38,990 bases of DNA, taken from a bacterium HR17 (GTDB lineage: Bacteria; Armatimonadota; Fervidibacteria; Fervidibacterales; Fervidibacteraceae). Below are positions 23,583-32,565 of this stretch, piece by piece; position 1 is the stretch's first letter, and each line of letters opens with the position of its first letter. Position numbers and translations under genes: made by a program. The notes under the pieces are model-generated. The model did no database searches, had not been told where the DNA came from, and was given only the letters and a program-made list of their open reading frames with translations. The stretch lies in assembly GCA_002898575.1 (NCBI GenBank), contig BEHT01000033.1:1-38990 (forward strand). The letters are read 5' to 3'.

Positions 23583-25124
23583 TTACCCCAACGAGCGCCG
23601 CAGTTGGGCTGTTTCCACGATGTAGAAGCGCAAGCGCCGTTCGTCACCGCCGTTGCGCCACAAGTGGAAGATGCTGGACGAGGCGTTACGGTGCAAATAG
23701 TGGTGGGTTTCTTTCGGTCCGAATTCCAGTTGCAGCAGGTGTTGACATAACTCAATGTCGTGGCGCACCTTGGACCAGACAGGCGCTTCCTTTTCCAGCA
23801 GATGCAGGTTTTCCCAGTTGAGGAAGTGTCCCGCCCGCACTAAGTCGTCTTTGAGGTGGCGGTAGTAGTGCAGCAGGACATCCAGCAGCCCTTCGCGTTC
23901 GGCGTCTTTCAAGCCGCGCCCTGTGCCCAAAAACTCAGGGGGGATACCCAACGAGTAAAAGGTGCCCGTGAAAGTGATGGCGCGGGGCAGCACTTTCCCC
24001 CGCAACCCACGCGGGTAGCCAAACAACCCGATGTGCAGCAACCGTTCGCGCCGACGCGGAAGCAACATCGCCAGCTCATTGACCAACTCCGCCAACTCTT
24101 CTACGACTTCCTGATAGCGCTCGGTGAAGAGAGTGATGAGGCGTTGGAGTTTGGGTTTGTCGCCCTCGCGCCAGCGGGGTTTTTTGCCCCAGCGAAACCG
24201 CAACGCTAAGTTTAAGTCGCGGACGGCGCGCTCCACTTCGGTTTTGGGATGGTCGTAGCGGAACGCCGATTGAATGGTCACGGTGCGCACGCCTTCATAT
24301 TCGTCCAAAAAGGTGGCGATATGGAAGGGCGAGAGCCCCCCGCGAAAGGGCAAACAGCCGACGCCAATGATGGGGTAAACGGGAATGCCCGTTTCCGCCT
24401 CAAAGTCGGCGAACTCGCACAACGCGCTTTTAGCCGCCAGCACCGCCGCCACAACGCCGCCGTTCAGGGCAGGGTCAGAACGGGCGATGAACGCCCGCAA
24501 GTAAGGGGGAGCGTCGCCGAACTTTTCGCGGTGCAACCGGAGATAGTCGTCCAACAGCGTCTTGGCGTTGAGCAGCAATTCGGGCGTTTCAATCAGCGGG
24601 ATGATTTGCAGGCGGTAAGACGGGCGGTTGTTGCCGAACATTTGCCGTTCCAACTCTGCCGCCCGCTCAAAACTCTCCTGCAGGTAAAGCATCTTCCAGC
24701 CTTCGTCGCACATCGGCAGGATGACTTCAAAAAGCGGCGGCGCAAACAGGTTAAGGTCGCGGGCGAGTTCTTCAGCGGTCAAAATGCTCATGTAAGCCCG
24801 CGCCAGCCGGTAGCCCCGTTCCAGCCAGATGTTGGGCAGGCGGAAGGTCAAAAAGACATCGCGCCCCAACTGCCGCTGCAGGAAAAACTCAAAGTGCTCG
24901 CTGAACAATCGGTCGACAACGGCTTCATCCACAAACTTGCCTTCCCAGTCCCACATGTATTCTTCGCAGCCCAGTTCAGCAAAACTCAAATAGCATTCCT
25001 GCACTTCGTCGTAGGTGCTGATAAAGCCGTCGCTGTCGGGTTTCCAAAAAGGCGGTGAGGCGTTATCGGGATGTTGCGTCGCCATTGTCGCTGGAATACG
25101 CCGTTCGCCGATGTAATCGGACAT
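23583..25124 (-). CDS. ppcA: phosphoenolpyruvate carboxylase, archaeal type
   Basis: A 513-residue enzyme of the short archaeal-type PEPC family (about 480-550 residues), not the 900-residue bacterial form. The opening RRIPATMATQHPDN is the family hallmark. Also visible are DEVQECYLSF, FEVILPM, RLQIIPLIETPE, RAFIARSDPALNGG, PFRGGLSP, RGLRGKVLPRAITFTGTFYSLGIPPEFLGTG, and a C-terminal region with HHYLHRNASSS. It carboxylates PEP with bicarbonate to oxaloacetate, feeding the TCA cycle. Such genes occur in archaea and scattered bacteria (for example clostridia), so transfer is likely in its history. ATG 25124 is preferred; GTG 25136 is possible, and GGGGTGA lies just upstream of both. The gene sits between nurA and an M16 peptidase gene. 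Confidence 0.92.
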   Translation of the reverse strand: MSDYIGERRIPATMATQHPDNASPPFWKPDSDGFISTYDEVQECYLSFAELGCEEYMWDWEGKFVDEAVVDRLFSEHFEFFLQRQLGRDVFLTFRLPNIWLERGYRLARAYMSILTAEELARDLNLFAPPLFEVILPMCDEGWKMLYLQESFERAAELERQMFGNNRPSYRLQIIPLIETPELLLNAKTLLDDYLRLHREKFGDAPPYLRAFIARSDPALNGGVVAAVLAAKSALCEFADFEAETGIPVYPIIGVGCLPFRGGLSPFHIATFLDEYEGVRTVTIQSAFRYDHPKTEVERAVRDLNLALRFRWGKKPRWREGDKPKLQRLITLFTERYQEVVEELAELVNELAMLLPRRRERLLHIGLFGYPRGLRGKVLPRAITFTGTFYSLGIPPEFLGTGRGLKDAEREGLLDVLLHYYRHLKDDLVRAGHFLNWENLHLLEKEAPVWSKVRHDIELCQHLLQLEFGPKETHHYLHRNASSSIFHLWRNGGDERRLRFYIVETAQLRRSLG

Positions 25125-25236
25125 AGCGTTTGTCACTCACCCCTTCACTCGCCAGTCGTTTACGGATCCGCCAAAAGAGCGCACGGCAACTCGGTGGGGA
25201 ATTGCCCGATGGGCAAAGTTTAGCGCATGCGCAGGT

Positions 25237-26514
25237 TTATTCGCCGTTGAGGATGGACCACAACCGTTCGCCGTCCTGCTCCGTCACTGGTCCGACAAAG
25301 GCAGCGGCGAAACGGTGTTGTAGAAAAAGCGTCTGTGCAACCGCCAAGACCTCATCAGCGGTTACTTGTTCCACGCGCCGCAACACTTCATCTATCGGAA
25401 CGAGGTGTCCGAAGTAATGCATTTGCCGTCCCAAGCGCGTCATCGTGCCGGTGACACTTTCTTGCGCCATCACAAGGCTCAGTTTAAGTTGCGTTTTTGC
25501 CCGCTCCATTTCCCCGTTGCGCAGCCCGTCGGACAACAACCGCCGTAATTCGCTACGGGTGACCTGAAACACGCGCGCGGCGTCTTTGGGGGCGCAACTG
25601 CCGCTGATGGCGAAAAACCCCCCTTGTTTAAACGCTGCAGCGAACGAGGCGATGGAGTAAGCCAGACCGCGCCGTTCCCGCACCTCTAAAAACAAGCGCG
25701 AACTGGCACCGCCGCCGACGATGATGTCTAGCAAAGCGATGGGATAATAGGCAGGGTCAGTGATGGGGACGCTCGGCACACCGACGGTGAAGTAAAAATG
25801 CTCGGTAGGGCGCGACACCGTTCGCAGGCGAGGGGCTGCTGTCGGTGAAGGTAGAGGTGGTGCCACGCCGCCGTCGCGCCTCCAGTCACCGAACACTTCC
25901 GCGACCGTTTCGTAAATGGCTGTTTCTTCAATCGCTCCAGCGACGGCGATCACTGTCCGATGAGGGGTGTAGTGCTCCTGCAGAAACCGCAAAAGCATCG
26001 CCCGATGGAAGCGAGCGACAGAGTCCTTTGTCCCCAAAATGGGGCGGCTCAAAGGATGCCCGTTCCACAGCGTTTCAAAAAAGACCTCACTGACCAAATC
26101 TTCCGGCGTGTCTTCAGCACTTTGAATCTCTGCCAAAACGACCCCCTTTTCCACCTCAATGTCTTTGGGGCGAAACAAGGGTTCTGTGAGCAATTCACGC
26201 ACCAATACTAAGCCGCGCCGAACATGTTCCGGAAGCAGCCGCATGTGGAAGCAGGTCAACTCTTTTTCCGTGAAGGCATCTAAGTTTCCCCCGAGGGCGT
26301 CAATCAGCCGAGCGATTTGGCGCCCGGTGTGGCGATGCGTGCCCTTAAAAAGCATGTGTTCCACGAAATGGGCTAACCCTGCTTCGTCGTCCGCTTCATC
26401 TTTCGTGCCCACATCTAACCAAACGCCGACGGCGACGGTGTGCGACCAAGGGATAGGTTGGCCTACCAATCGGATCCCGTTGGGCAGGCGCACGCAAAAG
26501 GCGGTTTCTGCCAT
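25237..26514 (-). CDS. M16-family zinc peptidase (processing-peptidase-like)
   Basis: A 425-residue peptidase with the inverted zinc motif HXXEH (HFVEH, residues 49-53) in AGLAHFVEHMLFKGT. The third ligand is probably one of the glutamates in VEKGVVLAEIQSAEDTPED. The C-terminal half carries the usual arginine/tyrosine substrate motif in GGGASSRLFLEVRERRGLAYS. The length and features match the bacterial M16B family (MlpA/YmxG, mitochondrial processing peptidase relatives). It lies just downstream of pnp; rpsO-pnp-M16 is a common bacterial gene order, including Bacillus. ATG 26514 is used because longer frames start within the pnp-proximal gap; no strong Shine-Dalgarno is at ideal distance (GGAG lies about 15 bases away). 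It is probably involved in turnover of peptides or unfolded exported protein. Confidence 0.92.
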   Translation of the reverse strand: MAETAFCVRLPNGIRLVGQPIPWSHTVAVGVWLDVGTKDEADDEAGLAHFVEHMLFKGTHRHTGRQIARLIDALGGNLDAFTEKELTCFHMRLLPEHVRRGLVLVRELLTEPLFRPKDIEVEKGVVLAEIQSAEDTPEDLVSEVFFETLWNGHPLSRPILGTKDSVARFHRAMLLRFLQEHYTPHRTVIAVAGAIEETAIYETVAEVFGDWRRDGGVAPPLPSPTAAPRLRTVSRPTEHFYFTVGVPSVPITDPAYYPIALLDIIVGGGASSRLFLEVRERRGLAYSIASFAAAFKQGGFFAISGSCAPKDAARVFQVTRSELRRLLSDGLRNGEMERAKTQLKLSLVMAQESVTGTMTRLGRQMHYFGHLVPIDEVLRRVEQVTADEVLAVAQTLFLQHRFAAAFVGPVTEQDGERLWSILNGE

Positions 26515-26585
26515 CGTCGGTCGTCGGTCTCCTTTCGGCAGACAGGTCACAGGTCAGATGGACGGTCGTTGCTAGCGTTAGTCGG

Positions 26586-28808
26586 TCATGAACTGCCCGT
26601 CCCCCGATCCCGTGGGTGACGCGGGTGGGGCGACGGACCGCTACGGGGGCGTCCGCCGAAGGGTCGCCCTCCCGACGACCCTGTCGGTCCACCTGTCCCT
26701 CCAGGACGCATGGGCGTCGGAGCGGGTAACAGCACTTTGCGGCTCAAGGCAATTTTCCCGTCGGGTTCCACCCCCAACACCTTCACTTCCACCTCATCGC
26801 CGACCTTCAACACATCGCTGACAGCAGCGATGCGTTCATGGCTGATTTGCGAGATATGCAAGAGCCCCTCTTTGCCGGGCAGAATTTCCACCAACGCCCC
26901 GAAGGGCAAGATGCGCGTCACACGCCCCTTGTAGACCTTGCCCACTTCGGGGTCAGCGGCGTAAAGCCGAATCATCTCCGCCGCTTTTTCCGCGCGCTCC
27001 AGATCGGGGCAAGTGATGAAAACGGTGCCGTCAGGATGGATGTCAATGACCGCATCCGTTTCTTGTTGAATGTGCTTGATGTGTTTGCCGCGCGGTCCGA
27101 TGACCTCACCAATTTTCTCTGTGGGGATACGGATAGTGATGACCCGAGGCGCATGGGGCGACAGTTCTGGACGGGGCTTGTCAATGACTTCCGCGATTTT
27201 GTCCAAGATGAACAGCCGCGCCTCACGGGCTTGATAGAGCGCCCGTTCAATCAGGTCAAAAGACAACCCCTTCAACTTCAAGTCTAATTGGATCGCCGTG
27301 ATCCCCTCACGGGTGCCTGCGATTTTGAAATCCATATCGCCGTGAGCATCCTCCGTGCCCTGGATATCGGTCAGCAATGCGGCTTTATCACCGCCACTGA
27401 CCAAACCGACAGAAATCCCTGCGACAGGCGCTAAAATGGGCACGCCGGCGTCCATCAACGCCAGTGTGCTTCCGCACACCGACGCCATAGAAGTGGAACC
27501 GTTGGAACTCAACACCTCTGAGACCAACCGGATGGTGTAAGGGAACGCGTCCTCATCAGGGATGACAGGCTCCAGCGCCCGTTCCGCCAACGCCCCGTGC
27601 CCAATTTCACGCCGCGACGGACCTCGCAACGGACGCACTTCGCCCGTAGAGTAAGGCGGAAAGTTGTATTGGTGCATGAAGCGCTTGGTCGCTTCTTCTT
27701 CCAAGATAGTCTCCACCAACATTTCCTCACTTGTTGCACCTAAGGTCGCGATGGTCAACACTTGGGTTTCGCCGCGCTGAAACAAGCCCGACCCGTGAGC
27801 GCGGGGCGAGATCCCGACGGCACAAGAGATCGGACGAATGTCATAGTAACCGCGCCCGTCGGGACGAACCCCCTCGCGCAAGATCATGTCGCGTACGGTT
27901 CGGTGCACGGCTTCATCAAAGGACAACGGTAGCAGGGTTTGCTTTTCTTCAGATACACTCGCTGCCAGTGCCGACACGACCTGCTCTTTTAGTTCGCGCA
28001 CTTTCGTTTCACGCACTTCTTTGCTGGATTGCAAGACCGCTGCCCGGATGGCGGCACCGTAGCGCTCCAAGATGAGGTTCGTCAACGCCTCGTCAGGCAA
28101 TAAAGTCGTGAAAGGCACTTTCTCTCGACCGACCTTTTCCCGCAGTTCCTCCTGCAACTCAATCAGAGGTTGTGCGGCTCTGTGGGCTAACACGATGGCA
28201 TCCATCATTTGCTGTTCGGGAATTTGGTGAGCGCCCGCTTCAATCATCACCACAGCCTGCTGTGTGCTGGCAACCACTAAATCCAAACGGCTCTCTTCCA
28301 ACCGTTTGAAGGGCGGGTTGACGACAAATGTGTCGCCCAACAGCCCCACACGGACCGCTGCCACAGGACCATCAAAGGGAATGTCGGAGATCGTCAGGGC
28401 AGCGCTGGCACCGATAAGTCCCAACAAATCCAGCGGATTTTCGTAGTCAAACGACAACGCTGTGACAATCACTTGGACATCGTTGAGGGCGCCTTTGGGG
28501 AACAAGGGGCGAATAGAACGGTCAATCAGGCGCGCCGTCAGAATGGCTTGGTCGCTGGGGCGTCCTTCCCGTCGCATGAACCGGTGCCCCGGAATGCGTC
28601 CTGCAGCATACATGCGTTCCTCAAAATCCACGACTAACGGGAAAAAGTCAATGCCCGTTCGCACTTCCTTCGCCCGCACAACGGTTACTAACACCATGCT
28701 GTCACCGTAACGAACGACGACCGCTGCGTCCGCTTGAGGCGCCAAGGCACCGGTCGCCAGTGAAAGGGTCCGTCCTGCAATCTCACGGCTGACGACGACC
28801 TCTCGCAT
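26586..28808 (-). CDS. pnp: polyribonucleotide nucleotidyltransferase (PNPase)
   Basis: A 740-residue enzyme with the full PNPase layout: RNase PH core 1 ([37 protein letters not shown]), a helical linker, RNase PH core 2 ([40 protein letters not shown]), then a KH domain at about 555-610 ([15 protein letters not shown]). An S1 domain follows at about 625-695 ([20 protein letters not shown]). It ends in a Gly/Pro/Ser/Arg-rich tail of about 45 residues that is longer than in many species. It degrades RNA 3'-5' phosphorolytically. ATG 28808 follows TGGAGG by 8 bases; ATG 28823 overlaps that site and is rejected. rpsO upstream and the M16 gene downstream give a standard context. Confidence 0.97.
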   Translation of the reverse strand: MREVVVSREIAGRTLSLATGALAPQADAAVVVRYGDSMVLVTVVRAKEVRTGIDFFPLVVDFEERMYAAGRIPGHRFMRREGRPSDQAILTARLIDRSIRPLFPKGALNDVQVIVTALSFDYENPLDLLGLIGASAALTISDIPFDGPVAAVRVGLLGDTFVVNPPFKRLEESRLDLVVASTQQAVVMIEAGAHQIPEQQMMDAIVLAHRAAQPLIELQEELREKVGREKVPFTTLLPDEALTNLILERYGAAIRAAVLQSSKEVRETKVRELKEQVVSALAASVSEEKQTLLPLSFDEAVHRTVRDMILREGVRPDGRGYYDIRPISCAVGISPRAHGSGLFQRGETQVLTIATLGATSEEMLVETILEEEATKRFMHQYNFPPYSTGEVRPLRGPSRREIGHGALAERALEPVIPDEDAFPYTIRLVSEVLSSNGSTSMASVCGSTLALMDAGVPILAPVAGISVGLVSGGDKAALLTDIQGTEDAHGDMDFKIAGTREGITAIQLDLKLKGLSFDLIERALYQAREARLFILDKIAEVIDKPRPELSPHAPRVITIRIPTEKIGEVIGPRGKHIKHIQQETDAVIDIHPDGTVFITCPDLERAEKAAEMIRLYAADPEVGKVYKGRVTRILPFGALVEILPGKEGLLHISQISHERIAAVSDVLKVGDEVEVKVLGVEPDGKIALSRKVLLPAPTPMRPGGTGGPTGSSGGRPFGGRPRSGPSPHPRHPRDRGTGSS

Positions 28809-28850
28809 CGTGATAGCCTCCATCGTTTGATGATTCCTCTGTCGCTAGGC

Positions 28851-29117
28851 TCAACGCTCAACCCCCGTCACCGTTGCACCTCGGGCGTCCGAAAGCGACA
28901 GACACATCAGGTGTGTCCCGACTGGTTCGGGGCACCCTCTCTTAGGATGCCCAAGCGTATTCGCTGCCACAAACTCGTTTGGGTCGTCGCAGAGGAAGGC
29001 TTTCAGGTTATCAAATGGGCAGACAATATGACGGGCTCGTAGCGTGTTGCCCACTCCCGGCTTCCCATCGCTTTCCGCGGCAACGGTAACAGGCTGCGCG
29101 ACGACACCAGCGCCCAT
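28851..29117 (-). CDS. possible 88-residue ORF between rpsO and pnp
   Basis: The ORF starts MGAGVVAQPVTVAAES and ends GATVTGVER. It has AAAGGTGA about 7 bases before ATG 29117 and fills most of the 340-base gap between rpsO and pnp. It is Cys-rich (five Cys) and has no signal or membrane segment. I recognise no family. It overlaps a run of three hairpins (28901-28951), so the region may instead be a structured leader RNA for pnp. A longer frame reaching 29312 overlaps rpsO and is not favoured. I rate coding and non-coding roughly equally. Confidence 0.35.
   Translation of the reverse strand: MGAGVVAQPVTVAAESDGKPGVGNTLRARHIVCPFDNLKAFLCDDPNEFVAANTLGHPKRGCPEPVGTHLMCLSLSDARGATVTGVER
28901..28951 (-). 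promoter_or_regulatory. three consecutive hairpins upstream of pnp
   Basis: Three adjacent stem-loops lie 93-143 bases before the pnp start: GACACA-TCAGG-TGTGTC (28901-28917), CCCGA-CTGGT-TCGGG (28917-28931) and GGCACCCT-CTCTT-AGGATGCC (28931-28951, one mismatch). In other bacteria the pnp leader forms hairpins cut by RNase III, through which PNPase represses its own mRNA. A similar role is an inference from position. Confidence 0.4.
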
Positions 29118-29148
29118 CAGCCCTTCACCTTTCGCCTGAGAGCCTCTT

Positions 29149-29490
29149 TTATGAGTCGTTAACTTGCACCGCTCGTTGGTGAGCCCGCTCAGCGGCTTGC
29201 GCCGCTCGCAGCGCCCCAAAAATGTCACGGATGCCCAACGCCTCAATGACTTCTTTGTAGCGGGTGATGTTGGTACGCGCCAGATAGCGCAACAGGCGCC
29301 GCCGCTTGCCATGCAACAGCAATAGCCCCCGCCGCGAATGCTTGTCCTTGCGGTGCACCCGTAAATGCTCTGCTAGGCGATTGATGCGTTCCGTCAAGAT
29401 AGCAATTTGCACTTCCGGCGAGCCCGTATCGCCAGGGAAACGCTGCCACCGTTGAATGACCGTAGTCTTGATTTCTTTGTCCAACGCCAT
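29149..29490 (-). CDS. rpsO: 30S ribosomal protein S15
   Basis: A 113-residue protein. The S15 core is complete: [52 protein letters not shown] and [13 protein letters not shown]. The C-terminus carries about 24 extra residues ([16 protein letters not shown] and so on) beyond the usual 89-residue length, predicted to prolong the last helix. S15 binds 16S rRNA and nucleates assembly of the 30S platform. ATG 29490 fits the canonical MALDKE start, with AGGTGA about 9-10 bases upstream; ATG 29496 is two codons earlier. It is followed by pnp, as in many bacteria. Confidence 0.97.
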   Translation of the reverse strand: MALDKEIKTTVIQRWQRFPGDTGSPEVQIAILTERINRLAEHLRVHRKDKHSRRGLLLLHGKRRRLLRYLARTNITRYKEVIEALGIRDIFGALRAAQAAERAHQRAVQVNDS

Positions 29491-29549
29491 CAGCATGCGT
29501 CACCTCGCTACGATGTCGGTTGACAGGGTATTCACTAAGTTTGCCACAT

Positions 29550-31046
29550 TTAACGCTGTGACAGCGGTGTGCGGGCGAGTTTGCGCAACTCGCGCTCCAC
29601 GATTTCGTGCACCTCCGCCCATTCCTCCCGTGCCCGCCGATATTCGGCGGCGGCTAAAGTAATTTGCTCGTCTACCTGTTCCCGATAGGCTTCCAGTGCC
29701 AAGAAGCAAAGGGCGGCATATTCGGGGTCAATCATGCCGTTGCGCGCCAGCTCCAAGTAGCGGTAAAAATTACTCGCGCCCCCTGCCGTCGTCGCGCCGG
29801 GCGCGCCGGGTGCTCCGAACATCCCTGGTGCCCCTGGCATGCCCGGAGCGCCAGGCATTGGGGCTTCACCTGCCATTTCAGGGGGCATCCCTGGAGCGCC
29901 CGGCATCGCTCCGGGTGGCATTGCTCCGGGGGGCATCATGGCTCCTGGCGCCATCATGCCCGGAGGACCGCCAGGTCCCATCGGTCCGGGTGCCCCTGGC
30001 ATGCCAGGCATTCCAGGCGCTCCCAACATCCCCGGACCACCTGCCCCTGCGGCGACCGTTGTCCCCCCGACCAACTGCGCCCCCAATGATTGCAGACGCT
30101 GTAGAATTACCGTCCGCGACTCAGGAAACCAGTTCAACACCTCGGATAAGGTTTCACGCCGGTTCGTCAAGCCCAATCGCACAATGCGCTGCGGGATAGG
30201 TTCTCCCGGAAGCGGGGCGAGAACGGAGTTCAGTTCTGCGGCAACGAGCGGTGAGGGTTGACCCCGCAGCACCAATTGCGATAACCGCCACACGGACAGC
30301 CGTGCCCGCGCGGCGACAGGTAAAAGCGCCCGTTGGAGCGTTTCAACCCGCCATCGGATTTCCCGCCAGAGGCTCAAGTTCGTAGCCGCTTGTGCCACCC
30401 GCTGCTCGGCTTGCTGCAAGGGTAACCGTAAAGACGCCACAGAGAGAGTCCGCATGCCCAACTCTTTGACCGCCTCAGGCGCCGTCGGGCGCGATGTAGC
30501 ACCGTGCAAACGATGCACGCGGGGCACCGCGCGCAACGACGACGGTGCACTGACGCGTCGTTCCCGTCGCGCCAAAGCGACTTTGCGCACCGAGGGTTTA
30601 GGTGGCGCTGGCGGTGCAGTTAGCGCCTTTCTCCACGCAGCAAAGTTAATGTGGCAGTTTGTCTCCGGCACCAGTTGAGCGACACCGGTCGCCAACAAGC
30701 GTCGGTTCACGCTGCGCCACTGTCCTTGTTCGGTGTAAAACACTTCCGCACGCACATTTCCGGCGTTGTCTTTGGGCGTCTTCGGGCAAATTTCCACGCG
30801 CACCAGTTTGCCTTCCAGCCAACTTTTGACCAACTCAAAGGCTTTGTTGTATTGCGGCGTATTTTCGGGCACTTGAACGCCGATCAATCGCACCGTCCCG
30901 ACGCCTTCAATCTGTAACAGGGTCGGACTTTGAACGGCAGAGCAAACATAGACGCCGCTTTTAGGGACAGGTGCTTCTTGCGCCAGCGCCAACAGCGTCA
31001 AAGCAGATAAAACACCGATCGCCAGCCAACATAACCCACGCACCAT
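29550..31046 (-). CDS. exported protein: SNase-like domain plus Gly-Pro-Met collagen-like region
   Basis: A 498-residue protein. A signal peptide (MVRGLCWLAIGVLSALTLLA) is followed by a staphylococcal-nuclease-like domain at about 30-145, with VGTVRLIGVQVPEN, GNVRAEVF and VNRRLLATGVAQLVPE in the order expected for SNase. A basic/helical middle follows (about 150-335). Residues 336-423 are almost only Gly, Pro, Ala and Met in GAPGMPG-like triplets. The last 75 residues are helical and acidic (EEWAEVHEIVEREL). SNase catalytic residues are only partly kept, so nuclease activity is uncertain; the fold may serve for binding. ATG 31046 is preceded by AAAAGGAGG. It lies between nuoN and rpsO on the same strand; no functional link is obvious. 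Confidence 0.75.
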   Translation of the reverse strand: MVRGLCWLAIGVLSALTLLALAQEAPVPKSGVYVCSAVQSPTLLQIEGVGTVRLIGVQVPENTPQYNKAFELVKSWLEGKLVRVEICPKTPKDNAGNVRAEVFYTEQGQWRSVNRRLLATGVAQLVPETNCHINFAAWRKALTAPPAPPKPSVRKVALARRERRVSAPSSLRAVPRVHRLHGATSRPTAPEAVKELGMRTLSVASLRLPLQQAEQRVAQAATNLSLWREIRWRVETLQRALLPVAARARLSVWRLSQLVLRGQPSPLVAAELNSVLAPLPGEPIPQRIVRLGLTNRRETLSEVLNWFPESRTVILQRLQSLGAQLVGGTTVAAGAGGPGMLGAPGMPGMPGAPGPMGPGGPPGMMAPGAMMPPGAMPPGAMPGAPGMPPEMAGEAPMPGAPGMPGAPGMFGAPGAPGATTAGGASNFYRYLELARNGMIDPEYAALCFLALEAYREQVDEQITLAAAEYRRAREEWAEVHEIVERELRKLARTPLSQR

Positions 31047-31107
31047 CCCGCTGTCGCCTCCTTTTGCGGCTGGCAAAGATTGTAAAACAGCACAGATGCG
31101 GCGTCAA

Positions 31108-32565
31108 TCAACGCGCCATCGCTACTGACAACCCCATCTGCCAGATTCCCGTCGGCATTAAACCCAATAGCACGACGCCCAATGCGCACACGGCGACGAT
31201 GCCCCATCCAATCCGCCAGGGCATAATGGGGCGTGTCCACTCGGTCGGCGCCTGAGCAAACATAACCATCGCCGCTCGCAAGTAATAGAACGCAGAAACC
31301 ACGCTGTTGATCACGGCGACGATAACCAACCACAAATAGCCCGCTTCTAACGCCGCACGGAAAACGGCGAACTTCGCCCAAAACCCTGCCGTGAAGGGGA
31401 TGCCCGTCAAAGACGCCATGAAAATGAGCATTGCCCAACCTAACGCCGGCGACCGATGGGCTAACCCCACGACATCGTCTAAAGCCGCCGGCGCTCCGTC
31501 CGAGCGTTCCACCAACTGCAAAACGCCGAACGCCCCAACTGTCATCACCGTGTAAGCGAACCCGTAGACGACCAATGCAGTTGCCCCCGCTTCGTTCAAC
31601 GCCAACACACCCAAAAGCATGTAACCTGCATGGGCGATAGACGAATACGCCAGCATCCGCTTTAGGTTGCGCTGGGGCAACGCCGCAAGGTTTGCCAGCG
31701 TCATCGTTAAGACCGCGATAGCGCTCAGCGCCCCACTCCAGACCGTTTGAAGGGGGGCTGCGCCAAAGCCCAACGCGAGCACCCGAAAGAGCGCCGCGAC
31801 AGCCACTGCCTTCGGCGCCGTCGCCATGAACGCTGCGATCGGCGTTAGCGCCCCATCGTAGGCGTCCGGCGCCCATTGGTGAAACGGCACCAACGCGATT
31901 TTGAACGCCAACCCGACCACCAACAACCCCAAGCCAATCATCAGCAAACGCGGTTGCTGCAATGCTGTCGTTGAAAGCGTTACCAAGTTAGTCGTTCCCG
32001 CTGCACCGTAAACGAAGGCGATGCCGTAAATGAGAAACGCGGACGCCATCGCTCCCAACACCAAATACTTCAACGCCGCTTCTGTCGGATAGGGACGGTC
32101 AGACGCATAGCCTGTCAGGACATATAACGCCAACGACAAAGTGTCAATTGCCAAAAAAACGACGACCAAATCCGTCGCACTGACCAACAACATTCCGCCC
32201 ACGCACGCCAACAAAAGTAGCGCACAGTATTCGCTGAAACGGCGCAACCACCCCTGCTCGCGCAGGTATTCCCACGACAAACCCAACGCTAACAGAGCGC
32301 CCAGCGTCAGCAACAAGTGGAAAGCGATCGCGAAGTTGTCCAGCCGCAACATCACCGAACCGTCCAAAACAGCCTCCGCGCTCTGACCGAACGACGCCAA
32401 CGCTACCGCCGCCGCAATGAGTAACCCCAACAGAGTGGAATTGAAGGCTGTTTCGCGGGCTCTTCCCTTAGAAAGTGCGGCAATTAATAACACCCACAAG
32501 GCGGTGACAACCAAAACCGTTTCCGTGCGAGCGGCACTGAGCACCGACTCCCACCATCCGTCCAT
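31108..32565 (-). CDS. nuoN: NADH-quinone oxidoreductase subunit N
   Basis: A 485-residue membrane protein with about 14 hydrophobic segments, the NuoN length. It contains the antiporter-like core: the discontinuous-helix lysine region LAFKIALVPFHQWAPDAYDGA, then NLKRMLAYSSIAHAGYMLLG and MASLTGIPFTAGFWAK. NuoN is one of the three proton-pumping subunits of complex I. ATG 32565 follows GAGGGGG by about 10 bases. It is the first gene of this minus-strand run in the window, and no other nuo gene is near. nuoN normally ends the nuo operon after nuoM, so here it is separated from the rest of complex I. Confidence 0.95.
   Translation of the reverse strand: MDGWWESVLSAARTETVLVVTALWVLLIAALSKGRARETAFNSTLLGLLIAAAVALASFGQSAEAVLDGSVMLRLDNFAIAFHLLLTLGALLALGLSWEYLREQGWLRRFSEYCALLLLACVGGMLLVSATDLVVVFLAIDTLSLALYVLTGYASDRPYPTEAALKYLVLGAMASAFLIYGIAFVYGAAGTTNLVTLSTTALQQPRLLMIGLGLLVVGLAFKIALVPFHQWAPDAYDGALTPIAAFMATAPKAVAVAALFRVLALGFGAAPLQTVWSGALSAIAVLTMTLANLAALPQRNLKRMLAYSSIAHAGYMLLGVLALNEAGATALVVYGFAYTVMTVGAFGVLQLVERSDGAPAALDDVVGLAHRSPALGWAMLIFMASLTGIPFTAGFWAKFAVFRAALEAGYLWLVIVAVINSVVSAFYYLRAAMVMFAQAPTEWTRPIMPWRIGWGIVAVCALGVVLLGLMPTGIWQMGLSVAMAR

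Noticed and set aside
29040-29120. Cobalamin-riboswitch-like pieces (GGAAGCCGGGAG, AGGTGAAGGG) on the minus strand before pnp
   Set aside because: The conserved order and the receptor core are not present, and pnp is not an expected target.
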